Shown piece by piece: positions 21,836 to 34,458 of a DNA stretch of 64,000 nucleotides; the stretch's first letter is position 1, and each line of letters starts with the position of its first letter. The stretch is from contig CM047817.1 of the NCBI GenBank assembly GCA_026214975.1, positions 93,662,773 through 93,726,772 of the forward strand, given 5' to 3'. Under the pieces are notes generated by a model. That model worked only from the letters and a program-made list of their open reading frames with translations. It was not told where the DNA came from and ran no database searches. The DNA is from Gentiana macrophylla. Taxonomy: Eukaryota > Streptophyta > Magnoliopsida > Gentianales > Gentianaceae. The translations under genes were made by a program, and so were the position numbers.

Positions 21836-24740
21836 GATGTCTGACGGAGAGTATTATGCCAGAGGTGATTCCGACGAGGAGCAAGAGGCTTATGATTATG
21901 CTCACGAGGAAGAGGGTGATGACCCCTCTAGTCCTGAAAAGTCCGACGGTGGCGACCCTCTTGAAGAGATAACCGGTGCGGGGGCCGCCATTCGAGCAAG
22001 CGACGATCCTTTTGACCTAGATTCTCTGTTTCCTGACCCCTCCCCGCGACATAAGAAGAGCCGCAAGGAAAAGGCACGAGCTCAAGGGGCAAGCACCAGC
22101 GAGGCTGGTGAAAGAGGGATGTCTGACGTTGAAGAACAGGCCGCCAATCCTAGTCCTAGTGGCGCCGCCGATCATGACGGGGCATCTATCAAGGACGCCG
22201 CTCTTCCGCGAATCGATGGGGTCGAGTGAGGACGAGAATGCCCCCTGCCGCCAAATTGTTTGGGAGCTCCTAAAAAACCAAAGAAGAAGAGGATCCCAAA
22301 ATCACTGCTTGGGAGGCCGCCAAAGCAAAGAAACCCGCGCCCAATAATCCCGAGGCGATGAGAGAGTTTGCTATCCTGGCAGAGTATGAGAAGGTGTTGG
22401 AGAAGAAGTGGGCGCAGCTTTGTGACAGCGACGATATTAACCGATTTATCCATCGTCGATTTAAAATCGACACGAGCGTGTATCGATTTTCCCTGCTTGA
22501 TTATTCGAAGGAGGAAGACAAGTTTAAACCTGGGGACCGCCAGGATTATATGTGTGCCCACCGCTCAGATGACACTTTAATTCTGCACTTTGATCATTTT
22601 TATGCGGGGCTCCGACCTCCATTCGACCCTTTCTTTGTGAGAATTTGCGAGCTGATGGGAGCTCTTCCCTCCGATTTTGCCATTGGTACCGTTATTCAAA
22701 TCATGGCCTTCATTGTGATGTGTCGAACAATGAAGATAGAGCCTTCGCTGACTTTGCTGGGCCAATTCCACTGGTTCTGTGGGACGGGCATCATGGGACA
22801 AATATCTTTGAGGTCCAAGACGCCCCGCTTGCTATTCTTGCTACCCAATAAGATTCACAGATGGCAGAAGCGGATCCTTAAAGTGGAATCCAAGGTTGGC
22901 TGGCCGTTTCCTAGGGCCACAAAACGTACGGAAAAATCCACCCTCACGATCGACGAGCCTCCTATAATGAGCGGCCTCTCGGTCAAAGGGCTCATGACTC
23001 TCATTCAATCTGACGGTGTCGAGGCCTCCTTGAGAACATTGCTTGGGTCGATCTTCTTGATCCGCTCTTCCATTTGCGCATATAGGCGGGCCTCGCGGGC
23101 TCGGGTAAGGCGGAGCCAATGGTGGCCATGGTTCCTGAGGAGAGCGACCCTGATTGGGTAGGGGATTGTCATATAGACCAATGCTTTCCGTCTGAGTGTC
23201 ACGTATGTGGAGGTGACCCGGAAAGAAGACCACCCTGTAAATTTCCTTGCTTTTATTTGATTTTTTAAGAGTTTCAAGGTGTTATATTCTTTCATGCGTT
23301 GTCCCCTTTCTTTTGAATTCGTTTTTAACGGATCCTTTCTGCAGGTATGGACGCTAATGAACGCCGAGCTCAAAGGAAGAGGCTTGCCGAGGAGGAAGCT
23401 AAGAACCGTCAAGCGACCTTGAAACAAGTCCTTGGGAAAGTTCCCCGTACTGTGGACGCCACCATTATTGACGAGGCGTATGATCCTACGAAAATCGCTG
23501 AGGGGCCCCCAGGCGCGAGCTCCAGTCAGACCGTTACCCAGAAAAGGTCGCTGGTTGAAGAACCCACAAAGGAGACCCAGGGCCAGAAACGACCAAGGGT
23601 CGAGAAGACCAAAACAGCTGGCGCTGGTAAAGTATCTGATCGCACTGATAAGCGGGCTGTTGATAAGGGCTCTGTGCGGCCCGAGGCTGTTTTTGAGGAG
23701 GTCTTTGAGGAGGTGGAGCCGCTGCCGACTGGGACACTGCCCCGTGGCTACAAGGGGAAAGAGGCGGTGTGGCTGGACCCCAATTTTACTCAAAGCCTTG
23801 ATATGAGCAAAGCGAGCCGATAAGAGAGGCCATTCTTTGATGTTATCCCCTGGGTCGCTTGGCATGGGACTCGCCGCACGGGGTTCAACTGGAGATCGGG
23901 AGGGGCATCACATCTCGTGTCGTGATTTAAGATGACGCCCCGGCCGGTGATGAGGTCGCCGAACTTAAAGATCTTTCAGGCCAATTTGGAATCGCTGCCT
24001 CGATGGTAAGTTTTTGTTTATCTTGTATTTTTTCCTTCCTTTCGTATTTTGCGCTTTTCTTGGGCTTATAATTCCCTCTTTTTCAGCTTGGGACTCGCAT
24101 AAACAAGGCGATTGAGGCTGCAGAGAGGCGCAAAGCTGAGCTTAAGAAAGTAACGGCGGCTCTTGGAGCCTCGGAGAAAGCCAGGGTCGCCTCTGAAAAC
24201 AAAGGCTCGCAGGCGGTGACTGAGGTTGAGCGAATGAAGAAACTTATGGCGGAGAGCGCTAGACTGGATGCGGAGCTGCAGAAGAAGGTGGAAGCCTTGA
24301 AAGAAGAAGCCCGTAACTCTCTTGAAGGGGTTAGTGGCGCACGCGTGAGAGGTCGCAAACTTAAAGGAGAAACTTGTCTTTGCTGCGAGAGAAGGCCGCG
24401 AAAATGGCGGGTCCAAAGCAGCGAGTGAGGCCTTCAAGCTTTACGATGAATTCGGCGACTACCAGGAGGCTAGCCACCAAGGTTTTAATCACCTCGCTCG
24501 TTGTCTTTGGGCTTATCATGGCCGGGAGAGCATTACCTTGGAGGAAATGCTCCGTTGGGTTAACATGTCCTAGCGATCTCCCGACTTGCTGGCCATTCAC
24601 CCGGATATCCCCTATGCAAAGAGATCACATCGTCGCCATCCAAACTAACCGTGATAGAGCGCGCGCGACCCGCCAGGATCCTCCTCCGGTCAATCCCATC
24701 AACTTTGCGATCTTGAAGAATTCTCCATAGCGACCAACCT
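21836..24740 (+). pseudogene. Antisense spliced gene A of the Tat element (gypsy-type transposon domain)
   Basis: Three exons can be read. Exon 1 is 21836-23236 (ATG at 21837 just after the acceptor TTTTTGCAG), exon 2 is 23345-24005 and exon 3 starts at 24087. Introns are 23237-23344 (GTAAAT...CTGCAG) and 24006-24086 (GTAAGT...TTTCAG); both junctions keep the frame. The product begins acidic (MSDGEYYARGDSDEEQEAYD). It then has a domain with DHFYAGLRPPFDPFFVRICE and QIMAFIVMCRTMKIEPS (22580-22770), which matches the plant 'putative gypsy type transposon' family (PF04195). A coiled coil follows in exon 3 (RRKAELKKV...VERMKKLMAESARLDAEL). At least four frame breaks are visible (about 22227, 22300, 23000 and 23930). 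Function is unknown; such antisense genes are known in Tat elements such as Grande. Confidence 0.7.
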
Positions 24741-25490
24741 GGTGATGAGTACATTGACACTCCCCGGCTCCGTTTAAATGCCTTGTGCCCTTTGTTTCAA
24801 AACAATTTACATTTCTCGCGGCTCTGTAATGATAACTTTGCTTCGCTACTTTTTGAACTATTTGGCGTCCTTATTTGATGGTCAGAATAACTTAGTTTAT
24901 TTTTTTACTTTCAGATTGACATTGTGGCGTTTGGCCCCTTTTGATTTATCTATTTGTACTTGTTTCTTTGATTTATTTCCTGCAATCTTGTCTTGTATGT
25001 ATGCGGCCCCTTTATTTTGGCGAGATATGTTGAGCTCATAAAAATAACTAAGGTCAAGAACCGCGAGATGCTTCCTTGAGCAAAATAAATCGTCACCGCA
25101 ATCCCTTATAACTTGTCGTTGCGGCCATGTTGCAAATAATGATGGTCTAAATTTTGCAGAGCTGTTTTGGTGCGGCCCCCTAATTTTGAGGCAGAGTGGA
25201 TGCCCGCTTGAAACTTGGGAGCTGAATTGATTTGACTGAACTAGCCTTTCTCGGCTGTCGTGTTTGTCGGGAATCCAGGGATCTGGATTGACTTGACAGC
25301 TCACTGGCAGTGTATGTGTTCAAAACGGCCTAAAATCTCGGGCTAGTAACTGTGCATAAATATAGCCTAGAATCGTGGGCAGATGACCGATAGGCATTAA
25401 ATGCGTCCTTTGAATTTCAAATTTCAGATAAACCGCGCTATGCCTGGCCGTAGGATCTGATTGATCGTGGCCGTTCCTTTTGCTAACTTC
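24741..25490. other. Spacer between antisense genes A and B
   Basis: No coding sequence recognised. It holds the end of gene A's transcription unit and the upstream region of gene B. Confidence 0.4.
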
Positions 25491-25493
25491 TGC

Positions 25494-25500
25494 TATAAAA
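25494..25500 (+). promoter_or_regulatory. TATA box of antisense gene B
   Basis: TATAAAA in GCTATAAAAGGAGGAGGC lies about 65 bp upstream of the ATG at 25565, with a TC-rich leader (actctctcttttttgcg) between. This is a standard plant core promoter layout, on the strand opposite to gag-pol. Confidence 0.7.
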
Positions 25501-25564
25501 GGAGGAGGCACACTAACCTCATTTTTACTCTCTCTTTTTTGCGTAAATTTTTGTTGTGAGAACC

Positions 25565-26225
25565 ATGTCTCTATCATCTGAAGAGGATAGAGTGCGAGTT
25601 TTTAAAGCCCGTCCTACTCGTGATGTATCCCCATTCTTCTTTACTGCCTCTGCCGTTGCTAAAGATCATTTCTGGCGCTATTTTGAATGGGTTGAGCCTG
25701 CGAAGGAGAGGGGTCTAAATCAGAGCAAGGTTGAGGGTGACGACTCTCTGTTGCGGGTGCGTTTTTCGGGGTGGGCAGATTTCGTCTTGCCACCCTCATC
25801 AACACTTCCCAATCTTACAATGGTGAGGGAGTTCTACTCCATTCTATCTCAAGTCGCATCCAAGGATCATGCTAGTGTATTAACCTTCGTGGCGTCGCGG
25901 TTGTTTTTACTCCGAAATTATCAATGGTGCCTTGGGTATACCCGCCATCGACCCTCATCCCATTATAAGTCGCCTGGGGCCTTGGCGATGAGTTGAATAA
26001 GCAGGCTCGCTTGCGTCGGGCCATCCGTGAGCTCTTTCCAGACTCTGAACGGCCTCGTGTATTGGGACCTGTATCCGACCTGTCTCGCAGCAATCGTGAG
26101 TGGAAAAAGTTTATCAACTCACGCGCCCTACCGACCATGGATGGCGAGGCTGTTAGTGAAGCGGAAGCTCTTCTTTTGCACGCACCGCGACCACCACCAG
26201 GTTGACATTGATTGGGAATCCTGAT
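25565..26225 (+). pseudogene. Antisense gene B of the Tat element (plant transposon protein domain)
   Basis: It opens MSLSSEEDRVRVFKARPTR and continues to LPNLTMVREFYSILSQV. After a one-base shift near 25887 it reads VLTFRGVAVVFTPKL, the motif that in 'putative plant transposon protein' domains sits before the GLP motif. A further open stretch at 25993-26205 (ARLRRAIRELFPDSERPRVL) belongs to the same product. The Athila-like element begins at 26324, about 100 bp beyond, so the gene's 3' end may be displaced to after 38578. The role is unknown. At least two shifts break the frame. Confidence 0.65.
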
Positions 26226-26323
26226 TCACCGTGAGGCGGTTAATTTTGCAGTTTCCATTGAACGTAATCGTCGCTTCCCTTTTGCTTTGTTGATAACCAA
26301 GCTATGTAGTTTGGCTGGGGTTC

Positions 26324-27937
26324 TGTCCCGGATTTTATCAATACAAAACAACAAGTAATAAACCGGTTAACCTCAAGTATAAGGATCGTAGTATGGAGGC
26401 TATGCCGGGTCGATCTTACGGGGAACTAGACGAATGTTAACCCTAGCTTTTGTTTTCAACTAAACTATTGTCACGAAACTAACCTAACGAACAACTAACC
26501 TAAACAAATATGCAGAAAATAACTAGACAGAGGAGATTAATCCAATTCTAGGAAAGATTGAAAGCGATAAAAATAAACTAAAAGTGCGATTAAAAGTAAA
26601 CTAAAGCTAAACAATTCAAGTTTTAAGGATTTAAATCAAGTATAACGAACGAACAAGCAATTGATCCACCTATCCTATCAACATTCACTTCTAATCCGGA
26701 TTATTTCGTGATCTCTACTCAAGTCGTGATTCACCTAATCGAAGGCATAAACTCCTACTCTCGTAGACGAGTTCGTTTTCTAATCTTTTATCTTTCGATG
26801 CTAAAGATTACGTCTTTCTAACCTAGGCGTGAAATCTTTCAATTTCTAATCTAGAGATTCAATCTAATAACTTTCGTTGTGATTAGATTAAAGGTCTAAA
26901 CTTTTATCATGGTGTTCTAAGGTTAACATGACTTTCATCAAGCAAACAATAAACAAAAGCACGGATCTTTCGATATAGCATGCAATCAACATATAAAAAC
27001 ATGCTAAAAGTAACAACTTTAATAGATACTCACAAAATAATCACGAACTAGAGATCAAATTGTTGAAACGGACGGCTTCACAACGCTTGTTCAAGGAGGA
27101 TTTAGCCTCCTAGCATCCTTATGCAAACTCGAATTGATGGAATAAAGAACATAAATCTAACTATCTAATCTAGATGTTTTATTGCATAAAACTGGAAAAT
27201 AAAGGAGTAAAACGCAGCCAAGCTGCTCCCTAGGGTTTAGGGGATCGAATTGTATATTTAGGGTTTGAGAAAACGCCGCTTATATAGAGTTTTGAGGCGG
27301 TTTGGCTAAGTCGGCAAAACGGACGCCCGTCTCGCGCTTCAATGGGCGCCGTCCAGATTTCTTGGGCGCTAGGTGAACGCTCGTTCGAACGCGTCTGAAC
27401 TCTCTCGAATGTAAAATACGATTACGACGCCGATTCACTTTTATAGACGCCCGTCCACTACTCAGCTCCAGTATTTTGCTCATAACTTCACTTCTAGGGC
27501 TCGAATGAGGTGATTCAACATGCGTTGGAAAGCTATTTCAATCCTCTACAACTTTCATCAAGAAAACTTTCCCTGAAAGTGCCTACAAGTGTGGACAAAA
27601 TCCCCATGAAGTGCCTGGTTCCGGTTTCTTGATCATTATCTCTTCCTTCTTCCATCTTTATCTTGATTTAGCTCGAATTATATCAACATTTGATCATCAA
27701 TTTAGCCTCCAACATGTATCTACATCACATTAAGACATCGCAAAACGTAACACAATCCAAATACTCATAAAACCATAATCAAAACACGTACACAACCTCA
27801 TTTTGCGAATAAACTAATTAAAATCTCACTTGCTTAATAAATCATTTAAAACCACATTTCCTATGCAAATCATATGAATTATGGGGGAAATCATTATCAA
27901 ATATAATGTTAAAAACCGTACAAAATCACCCTTAACA
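26324..27937 (-). repeat. Athila-like element 3' LTR
   Basis: 1614 bp, nearly identical to 36968-38578; the differences are mostly small indels plus a cluster of changes at about 27330-27450. It contains several RACGNNCGTY quasi-palindromes (for example GACGCCCGTC and GAACGCTCGTTC) in that cluster. Confidence 0.95.
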
Positions 27938-27952
27938 ACTCCCCCACACTTA
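27938..27952 (-). other. Athila-like element polypurine tract
   Basis: On the minus strand AAGTGTGGGGGAGT abuts the LTR start TGTTAAGGG. Confidence 0.85.
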
Positions 27953-29500
27953 AACTTTGCTCGTCCCGAGCAAAACAAAACAAGATAAAGGCTCGGAAAG
28001 AATATAGACATATCAACACATATACCACATGGTCAATAAATTAGAAGTTCACCATCGTGTGTGTGCATAGCCATAGAAAACTTCCACTAAATCCAAACTT
28101 GAGGAACTCAAAGTAAAACTAGTTAATACCCCCTCGTAGAATAGTAATAAATGACACTCATAAGGTGTACCCTACAAACGTGACATATCCCGAGAAGAAT
28201 GATCGAATGAATCTAGGGCCTTTCTGAAATACTCAGAGGATAATCCCTACAACATATCCATCGGTTTATACTGGGGATAAGATTAACGACAACTAAGTCT
28301 TATATTCATTCCATACCAATTATTAAGTTGATTTAACTCTTTCACTTTAAACACACATTAGAAGAAGCTATTGCCCTCATAGCAGAATAGGACATTTCGA
28401 GATAATACCCTACCTTACTCCAATCATAAGGCGACTTTTCCTAACTCATCGTGAGCTCTTAGTCATCATAGTGGAATAGGACATACGTGGTATACCCTAC
28501 CTCACTCAAATCATCGACTAGCTTTCGACACACCCTTTTTTTAATCAACTATTAACTTATCCTTTTAATTGACATTAGCCCGTGTTTACTTATCACATTC
28601 AAACTTCTAGATATTCACAATTACATCGTACTCGGAGCTAAATACAGACTATCATAAATCTCAAGATATATACGTAGCACTAAGCACATGACTTATAAGG
28701 AAATCAAAAACCACTAATCCAAAACGGGGTATAACTTTACAAATTAGCTCATCATTCACTATGGCTCGTGGAAAATAATATCGGGTGAAACAACTAACTT
28801 ACTAAAAATATGGTATACAACATCAATGACTATAACAACCCGAACAAAAACGTGTATTGCCTACTCGGGACAAAACAAAAATTTTGAAAATTTAGCATCA
28901 TTTTAGCATAGAAAATAATATCATGTAATATCATGTATTAACCAAATGGTCGATACATAGCGACCATTCCCCTCCCCCACACTTAAATGACAACATGTCC
29001 TCATGGTGTGCAAAAGAAAAGAAAAGAGAACTTAGCTGATTGTAGTTCTAAAGAGGGCAACACTGGAAGTGGCGTACGTCCAATCCAGAAATGCTGCTCA
29101 AGACATCGATGATTGTGGACCATCCACCGGAAAAGCGACATCGTCTAAAACTCACAATTGCTATCAAGACTATCCCGCATACATGATAAACACGAAAAGT
29201 ATCTCGGGGATAGGGGGAATTATATCATATGAAACACAAGAGATAATCGTATGAGATGGAAAAGTCATCGTCCAAGGAAAAGTGCAGAGCATCCAACCGT
29301 CAACTACAAATACAGAGCAGATTCACACAAAACCCTGACTAGACTAAAACGAAACGAAGACACACAAAAGAAAAACAAAAGAAAATAAACAAAATAAAAA
29401 CAGATATCTAGGGTGCCCCCTAGTAGCGCTATTGGTTTATGTCGTTAGCTCGACACAGTTGAAGCTCAGCCTGGATCAGGCCATTTCACCTTTCTGCCAG
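27953..29500. other. Non-coding 3' region of the Athila-like element
   Basis: In many Athila elements an envelope-like gene lies here. I see no long frame on either strand. A second purine-rich tract of the same type (tgtgggggagggg on the minus strand, about 28970-28985) suggests a duplicated polypurine tract. Confidence 0.5.
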
Positions 29501-29503
29501 CCA

Positions 29504-31700
29504 CTACCTCGTGTAAGCTCGAATCGATGAGCGTGGCGCGCGAAACAACAGACATCTCACACATGGGGTTAATTTTTTAATAGCTCTCCAAATACGCTTA
29601 AACTTCCCCATTGTCGATTTCGTCTTTGCCAGCTTCCTCTTAAGTTGTTGCTCTTTGAAAAACTCTTCCATATCCCAACTACCTGCTAGAACTTCCTCTG
29701 ATTTACCACAACCGTCATCCTCAGAAAATAAGTCGGGCGAGAACTCGTCAAACTCATCGACTTTAGGGGTGCTACACCCGAGGATGTCGAGAAATCGAAC
29801 AGTCAAAGGCTTTACCTTGGGTTCACCAATGTAATGCTTGCATCTCTGACCATTCACTCGGAACGGTTGATCACCATAACCGCGCAGTTCTAGAACGCCT
29901 CCAGGAATGACTTGGAGAATTTCAAATGGACCGGACCAACGTGTCCTCAACTTGCCAGGAAACAAATGTAACCTAGAATTGTAAAGTAACACGTGCTCTC
30001 CGACTTTAAATTCTCGCTTGATCTCTTTGCGTCGTGGAGGAGTTTCATCTTTTCCTTACTAATCCTGGCACTCGTAAGCTTGGAGTCTAAATTCATCAAG
30101 CTCATGCAACTGCTGCAGCCGGTGTTTGCCACAGGATTGGGAATCGAAGTTAAGAAACTTGGTAGCCCAATACGCCCTGTGCTCTAACTCAACTGGCAGG
30201 TGACATGACTTACCATAAACCATCTGATATGGCGATGTACCCATAGGGGTCTTATAGGCAGTCCTATATGCCCAAAGTACATCGTCCAACTTCAGACTCC
30301 AGTCTTTTCTATGACTATTCACCGTCTTCTCCAGATTTTCTTAAGACTCGGTTGCTTCGCTCAACTCGACCACTAGTCATCGGATGATATGGTGTGCCGA
30401 TTTTATGGCGAACACCATACTTCTCGAGACTTTCTCCAAGGTCGGTTACAAAAGTGTGTCCTTCATCACTTATCAAGGCACGTGGACATCCAAACCTCAC
30501 AAAGATATTCTTCTTTAGGAATTTCATGACCGCTTTATGATCATTGTGAGGAGTGGCTATTGCCTCCACCCATTTCAAACATAGTCAACGCAGACTAAGA
30601 TGTATTTGTTGCCGCAAGATGATGGGAATGGTCCCATAAAATCGATGCCCCAAACATCAAAGACTTCGCATTCAAGGATGGGTTTCAAAGGCATGTCAAA
30701 TCGCCTTGTTAAAGCTCCGGTTCTTTGACAACGATCACAAAGCTTTACGAAAAGCTTCCGCGTCCTTAAAGATCGTGGGCCAATAGAAACCGGATTGGAA
30801 GATCTTCGCAACCGTTTTCCACGGACCAAAGTGACCACCAGTGGGTCCACTATGGCATTGCTCGATTATATCGCGTTGCTCGATTCGAACACACCTCCTC
30901 GAAAGAAACCATCTTTGCGAGATCTTGAAAAGGTAAGGTTCATCCCAAACGAAATATTTCATATCGAGAAAGAACTTCTTCTTCTCTTGATAAGACATCT
31001 CGAGATCAAGGTAACGGGCATGAAGGTAGTTCACAATAGAAGAGTACCATGGAACATCGGAGGGACGACCGCCTATCAACATAATGTTTTCAAGAGGAAA
31101 GTAAAGATCTATATCATCAGGGTCACCCTTTTCCTCACTTAACATCCTAGAAACATGATCCGCCACTACGTTTTCACTGCCCTTTTTATCTTTGATTTGA
31201 ACGTCAAATTCTTGGAGGGTCAGTATCCAACGCAGTAAGCGCGGTTTAGAATCCTTTTTTGTCATCGATACCGCAGAGCGGCGTGATCGACCCACACACG
31301 ATCACTTGAGCACCTAACAAGTAACTACGGAACTTGTCCATAGCAAACACTACGGCCAATAATTCCTTTTCGTAGTCGTATAGTTAACTTGCGAAGGATT
31401 CAACGTGTGGTGGCGTAATAGATAGGTGGAACTTTCCTTCGATTTTGTCCTAAGACCGCACTGCAGCATAGTTGGATGCATCGCACATAAGCTCAAAGGG
31501 CAAGTTCGGTCGGTGAAATAAGAATTGGAGCGAGAGATCGACGATTTTTGAGCTCCTCAAACGCGTGCTTGCGCTTTATCATCAAAATCAAAAGTAACGT
31601 CTTCTTTTAGTAAGGTAGACGAGGGCTTGGCGATCTTTGAAAAGTCCTGGATGAACCTCCTATGAAGCCGACATGTCCGAAAAACCTCGGACTTCCCGAA
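29504..31700 (-). pseudogene. Athila-like RNase H-integrase remnant
   Basis: From the top: RNase H end (RLLRWILTLQEFDVQIKDKK, then NVVADHVSRM) at 31240-31140. The zinc-binding HHCC part follows ([20 protein letters not shown], later [10 protein letters not shown]). The core includes [36 protein letters not shown] and YHPMTSGRVERSNR. The C-terminal part has [20 protein letters not shown] and, at 29992-29850, FPGKLRTRWSGPFEI. The second catalytic residue context (ISDEG) is present. Frame breaks occur near 30850, 30575, 30320 and 30000. It would insert the cDNA into the genome if intact. Confidence 0.9.
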
Positions 31701-31744
31701 CATTCTTAGGATAACTCATCTTCTCAATAGCTTCTACCTTGGCC

Positions 31745-33080
31745 CTATCTACTTATACCTTTGGCGGACACTTTGTGGCCAAGGACTATGCCTTCATCTA
31801 CCATGAAATGGCATTTTTCCCAATTAAGCACTAAGTCCTTTTCCACACATCTTGACAACACCCGATCAAGATTATCGAGGCAATCATCGAAGGATTGACC
31901 AAAGACCGAGAAGTCATCCATAAAAATCTCCATGCACTTTTCAACTAGCCCGTCAAAGATTGCCATCATACACCTTTGAAAGGTGGCTGGGGCATTACAG
32001 AGACCAAATGGCATCCGCCTGTAGGCGAATGTACCATAGGGGCGGTGAAAGTGGTCTTCTCTTGGTCAACAGGATCGATGGGTATCTGGAAGTATCCTGA
32101 ATATCCATCCAGAAGCGATAGAATCGTGCCCGCCCGCCAGACGCTCAAGCATCCGGTCAATGAATGGAAGGGGAAATGATCTTTCATGTGACCTCATTGA
32201 GCTTTCGATAATCGATACATACTCGTATCCATGAACGAGCCTCAATGCTATCTCTTCTCCTTTCTCATTCTTCTCAATAGTAATTCCCTCTTTTTGGGGA
32301 CTACCCGAGTCGGGAAACCCATTCACTTTATCAAGAATGGCGTAAATGATACCCATATCTAGAAGTTTAATGATCTCCTTCTTGACTACCTCTTGCATGT
32401 GAGGGTTGAGCCTTCTCTGAGGTCATCTAACTCGCTTTGCACCCTCCTCGCCTTGATCTTGTGCATACAGATGTGTCGGGAGATATCCTCGGATATCTCC
32501 CACCGCCATCCAAAGGCTTTTTCATTTTTGCGCAAAGACGTTTAACAATTTAAGCTCTTCTATACGAGATAGCTTGGCGAGAGATGATCAAAGGAAGCTT
32601 GTCACCTTCTCTTAAAAACACATACTTAAGATGTTTAGGTAACGGCTTCATGCATCAAATCTACGGGAGGATCCTCTAGACTTGATTTAAGATCGCCACT
32701 CTTCAACTCAACATCGCCGAGCTTACTTAGTGGTCCTACCGCCAAGGCTTCTTCTCTTAGCTCATCCTCAAAATCAGCTGCTAACTGGTCTAGATTAACC
32801 ATACCATGACTATTCAGATTATCGATCAATCGCTCATATTCCGCTTCCACAGCCTTGACTTGCTCGTCCATACAGATCATTGAAGTCATTAAATGACTCC
32901 TCAATAGAAAAGCCGGTTGGAGAACCGAGGGGTACTTGAATGGATTTAGAGACACTATAGCTCACCTCTTGGTCACCAACTCGAATAGTTACTTGCCCAC
33001 CATCACAATCGATGAGGGCCCTAGCTGTGGATAGGAAAGGTCTCCCAAGAATCAGGGGGACTTTCTCATCTTTTCCCATA
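31745..33080 (-). pseudogene. Athila-like protease-RT remnant
   Basis: Protease tail VPLILGRPFLSTARALIDCD at 33055-33000. RT begins at about 32400 (VVKKEIIKLLDMGIIYAI) and continues with LSLLDGYSGYFQIPIDPVDQ at 32120-32060. MPFGLCNAPATFQRCM follows from 32014, then the catalytic FMDDFSVFG and VLNWEKCHFMVDEGIVLGHK. The FMDD box keeps both aspartates. Frame breaks lie near 32190, 32060 and 31740. Confidence 0.9.
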
Positions 33081-34450
33081 TCTAAGACGTACCAATCAAC
33101 AGGAAAGGGTAAATCTATCGATCCGGACTAAAATGTCTTTCGTAATCCTGAAGCTTTCTTAGAAGATCTATCGGCGAATCAAGGTTCATGGAAGTGGGTT
33201 CTAGAAGACTTTGTAAACCAAAACGCTCACACACGATACAATGGCATCAGTGATGGATGCACCCAAGTCACATAAAGAATTTGGAAAGACTAAGCCTCCC
33301 ATCTCGCAATGTGAGCACGAATTTTCCGGGGTCACCTCTTTTGATTGGTAAGTCCGGATAATTGATCATTGAACAATCCTCACCAATTGCCTCGATCCAT
33401 TTACGCTAACTTCTTCTTCAAGAAACAACATCCTTGATGAATTTAGTATACTTAGGCATTTCAACCAAAACTTCGAGAGTGGAAGATTAACTGAGTATTT
33501 TTCAGCCAGATTAAGCACCTTTCCGTATTCTTATCTTCATGCAATGGGATGTTGCTCTTTCTCGGTGGAAATGGAAGCTTTTTCAAATCATCCTCGGAAA
33601 ATACTTTCTTCGAGGACGAACTAACTTGCTTTGTCTTCCACATCTTTCCACCTCACCGTCTTATCATTCTTTTTATTAGTCGTGGATCACCACCGACTAT
33701 CATTTGATTCATCACTCCTCGGGGATCGACCACCGAGGATTCTTAATTGATTCTTCATTCCTCAAGGGATCGACCACTCGAGGAATCTCAATTCTTTCAC
33801 CTATCGGGATCACCACCGATGTCTTTCAACTTCTACACCTCTCGTGGGATCACCCACCGAGTACCTTGTAGCCAAGGGGATGATGGTGTGCTCGACTTCC
33901 CTCCCGCTTATCACTTTGGCGGGAGAGGGCTAGTGGTTTCCACGGCTGGGGGACCACTCGGTTGAGTACCACTTCTTAAGTTCATTGCACCGCCTCTCTC
34001 CACCGTATGGAAGTGAAGGAACCAAGTCGATGCATTGGCCAAGATTCAATTCAAGATGAGCTACATGACCACCTTTGGGATTTCTCTCCGTGGAGTTTGG
34101 CATCTGCCTGATGGTCCAGAAGCTTCTGGTCACCATTTTGCTTCTCAAGGTGCTTGATCGAATTCATCAACAACTGGATATTATTATTTTGCTCCTCTGG
34201 AAGTTATTGTTCTCGCTCCTTCACTCCTTCCGATAGAGAGTCCAATCTAGCTTCCGGATCATCAACGTGAGATGGACCTTGAGAGTGATGAATGTTTTGA
34301 GAGAAAGGTTACTGGACCGACTTTGAAATGCAGAGATTTGGATTGTTAGGCCAACTTTGATTTAACCCTTGATTTGGATTGGAAGAATTCAAGTTCGGGT
34401 TCGATTAAAACTAGGGTTTCGATTGAAATTGAGTTTTGATTGAAATTTTG
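33081..34450 (-). pseudogene. Athila-like gag-protease linker, decayed
   Basis: Between the gag zinc-knuckle region and the protease tail only broken short frames are visible, with low-complexity ATTGAAATT and GATTTTGATT words at 34390-34500. The protease active site could not be located with confidence. Confidence 0.5.
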
Positions 34451-34458
34451 ATTGAAAT

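Noticed and set aside
27953..29500. Envelope-like gene of the Athila-like element
   Set aside because: No frame long enough on the expected strand, and no membrane segments seen.
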